From assembly GCF_022369515.1 (NCBI RefSeq), contig NZ_CP059724.1, positions 5,704,001-5,768,000 of the forward strand: a stretch of DNA of 64,000 bases. The letters run 5' to 3'. The notes beneath the pieces are model-generated. The model made no database searches and was not told where the DNA came from. It saw only the letters and a list, made by a program, of their open reading frames with translations. The number at the start of each line of letters is the position of its first letter. The first letter of the stretch is position 1. Shown piece by piece: positions 62,612 through 64,000 of this stretch. Made by a program: the position numbers and the translations under genes. This DNA comes from Paenibacillus sp. 19GGS1-52 (GTDB lineage: Bacteria > Bacillota > Bacilli > Paenibacillales > Paenibacillaceae).

Positions 62612-63660
62612 CTTCCTCCTGCTCCTCTCGCTGCCCCCGTTCCATTGCCCGAGCCAGCCATAATGCCTTGCAGCAGATCTGGTGTGATGTTCAGTTGTCC
62701 AATTTTGCCAGCATTTACGGCAAGCTCTTGGAAAGCGATGGCAATCAGCTTATCCGGATTCATGCCTACATTCGTCAGTGCCTGCAGCACATTCGGCGAT
62801 ACTCCCTGCAGCGAATTCATGACGGCCAGCAGCTCATAAGCCTTGGCATCTGCTTCGGCTCTTTTATTGGCAACTGTCAGCTCGATCAGCTCCTGCTTCT
62901 TCTCTTCCAGTGCGGTGTCGAAGCTCAGTTGCTCTTCCTTCATTTCATTCTGCTTCTGCTTCACCGAACGTTCAGCATCCAGCTGTGTTTCACGGATTTG
63001 CTTCTTCTTCGTTTCCACCGCAATTTCGGTGTTCAGTTCATTCTCCTTCACACGTCTTTCCTGCTGAATCGATGCATTGCGGCGTTCATATAGCGCATCA
63101 TCAGCACTGCGGAGAATTTCTTCTCTGGCCTGCGCCTCCAGCGCCCGGAGTGTTTCCTTATTCGGCACAATTGCCAGAATGGACAAGCCCATCAGCTCAA
63201 TTCCCAGCTTCTCGATCTCAGTACTTTTGCCAATTTCCAACGTGATGCTCTGTGCCAAACGTTCGCTCGATTGAATAGCTTCCCGCAGGGGCAATTGCTC
63301 CAGCTGCCGCTTGGTCAGCACCTTGGCGATATTGATGACCCGTTGGGCCAGCTTGCCGGGATCGTCAGAGAGATAGGTGTTCTTTTTTAGATTGTAAGTA
63401 TAATTCAGAATTTGGGTTGTTTTGCGGTAATCCACAATTCGATAGGTCAGCTGTCCCTGCACTGTAACCGTCTGGTAATCAAACGTGATTTCTTCAAACA
63501 TAAAGGGAACATCAATCGAAGATACCGGTACAACGACCACGGAAGTGGTTGGGGCATAATAATTAAAAGAAAGCCCCACACCTTCACGGACAACTTTGCC
63601 ATTCTTCACCTTCAGCACATAATCACTGGGTTGAAACTTCACAAATTTGAATCCGAACAT
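62608..63660 (-). CDS. SPFH/band-7 domain protein
   Basis: The ATG at 63660 is eight bases behind AGGAGG; a TTG at 63666 is too close. The 350-residue protein has an SPFH domain near the N-terminus (GKVVREGVGLSFNYYAPTTS, VTVQGQLTYRIVDYRKTT) without an N-terminal membrane helix, and a long helix (ARGEA-like: RNASIQQERRVKENELNTEI, then Lys/Glu/Gln-rich). A Gly-rich tail ends the protein. SPFH proteins form membrane-edge oligomers. The palindrome cluster upstream would control it and the coupled NAD-kinase-like gene. Confidence 0.85.
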   Translation of the reverse strand: MFGFKFVKFQPSDYVLKVKNGKVVREGVGLSFNYYAPTTSVVVVPVSSIDVPFMFEEITFDYQTVTVQGQLTYRIVDYRKTTQILNYTYNLKKNTYLSDDPGKLAQRVINIAKVLTKRQLEQLPLREAIQSSERLAQSITLEIGKSTEIEKLGIELMGLSILAIVPNKETLRALEAQAREEILRSADDALYERRNASIQQERRVKENELNTEIAVETKKKQIRETQLDAERSVKQKQNEMKEEQLSFDTALEEKKQELIELTVANKRAEADAKAYELLAVMNSLQGVSPNVLQALTNVGMNPDKLIAIAFQELAVNAGKIGQLNITPDLLQGIMAGSGNGTGAARGAGGR

Positions 63661-63710
63661 GGACAAAACCTCCTTGGATGAATGGTTGACATCTGATTGA
63701 TATTAACGTT

Positions 63711-63767
63711 TTGTTATTAACAACATGTTAACATGTATTGATGATATTATCAAGTTGTTAATAACAA
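63711..63767. promoter_or_regulatory. Cluster of palindromes before the SPFH operon
   Basis: TTGTTATTAACAA (63711-63723) and TTGTTAATAACAA (63755-63767) are odd-centred dyads that together form inverted 14-bp arms. Between them ACATGTTAACATGT (63723-63736) is a perfect palindrome. All share TGTTAnTAACA-like cores, typical of dimeric repressor sites. The spacing to the ATG at 63660 is 51 bases. Confidence 0.6.
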
Positions 63768-63777
63768 ACTATAAAAA

Positions 63778-63813
63778 AACCGCCACATCTCCTTAAGGGG
63801 AAATGTAGCGGTT
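63778..63813 (-). terminator. Terminator of the Big_2 protein gene
   Basis: AACCGCTACAT pairs with ATGTGGCGGTT on the minus strand and is followed by TTTTTTAT. It lies 36 bp after the stop at 63849. Confidence 0.85.
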
Positions 63814-63848
63814 ACGAATGACCATCAAGTTCATCATCCAACTTTCGG

Positions 63849-64000
63849 TTATTTAACTGTGACTTTAACTTTGACGGTTTTGCCGCCGTATTTGACCGAG
63901 ATATAGGCTGAGCCTTGTCCGTTCGCCTTAATGAGTCCATTTTTGCCTGTGGCTACTAATTCTTTGGTTGAAGACCAAAGTGCAGCTTTGGACACATCCG
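63849..64000 (-). CDS. C-terminal part of a Big_2-type surface protein (partial)
   Basis: The minus-strand frame is open from base 64000 and stops at 63849, giving the last 50 residues. It ends GKNGLIKANGQGSAYISVKY and KVKVTVK, the closing strand pattern of a bacterial Ig-like group 2 domain. Its main part lies beyond the window. It is closed by a terminator at 63778-63813. Confidence 0.75.
   Translation of the reverse strand, partial: DVSKAALWSSTKELVATGKNGLIKANGQGSAYISVKYGGKTVKVKVTVK

Overview
The window looks like a chromosome segment of a Paenibacillus or a close relative (inference). Supporting signs are three-copy S-layer homology (SLH) anchors, stalk and Big_2-type surface domains, the Bacillus-type order ydcC-alr-ndoAI-ndoA, many ECF sigma and TetR genes, strong AGGAGG ribosome sites with frequent TTG and GTG starts, and moderate GC. 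No rRNA, tRNA, CRISPR array or prophage was seen.

Layout. 1-5100: the end of an unidentified secreted protein, then a two-gene surface locus (an SLH protein behind a 935-residue repeat protein). 5100-8700: NAD-dependent epimerase, a regulator remnant, glycerate kinase, a MITE-like repeat, an IS5-type transposase relic and an unexplained structured stretch. 8630-14160: an AbrB-UbiB kinase operon, a TetR gene divergent from a short-chain dehydrogenase with two operator copies, and a VanZ-like protein. 14400-17400: three AT-rich genes of unknown function next to an IS1182-type relic. 17400-25400: tex, a TetR-controlled MFS pump with a second MITE copy in its leader, then the toxin-antitoxin, alanine racemase and lipoprotein block. 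25600-31500: two more MFS pumps with divergent TetR and ArsR regulators, and an ECF sigma/anti-sigma pair between them. 31600-38460: a GH43 galactanase-like enzyme, a TetR/FMN-binding pair, a lipoprotein, hflK-hflC and a TatD hydrolase with a frameshifted end. 38470-43900: a fourth MFS pump with a winged-helix regulator, a YjgB-like lipoprotein and a ParB-fold gene. 44000-53900: a 2125-residue SLH protein with nine near-identical X2 modules, facing an ECF sigma operon. 53900-60800: a tightly overlapped four-gene operon, a group II intron lodged just after the terminator of a hybrid histidine kinase gene, and an L,D-transpeptidase. 61000-64000: a Gln/Met-rich small protein, an operon of a SPFH protein with an NAD-kinase-like protein behind a cluster of palindromes, and the end of a Big_2 protein.

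Two themes recur. One is efflux under local control: four MFS exporters each sit beside a regulator, three with recognisable dyad operators. The other is envelope building and sensing: SLH giants, a transpeptidase, lipoproteins, SPFH proteins and two ECF systems. The lipoprotein at 41777-42451 and the ECF gene at 50767 share a GCAACC-N16-CnTC promoter geometry, which suggests one regulon. The least explained pieces are the fold-like region at 8471-8624, the palindrome cluster before the SPFH operon and the island of unknown genes at 14439-15983.
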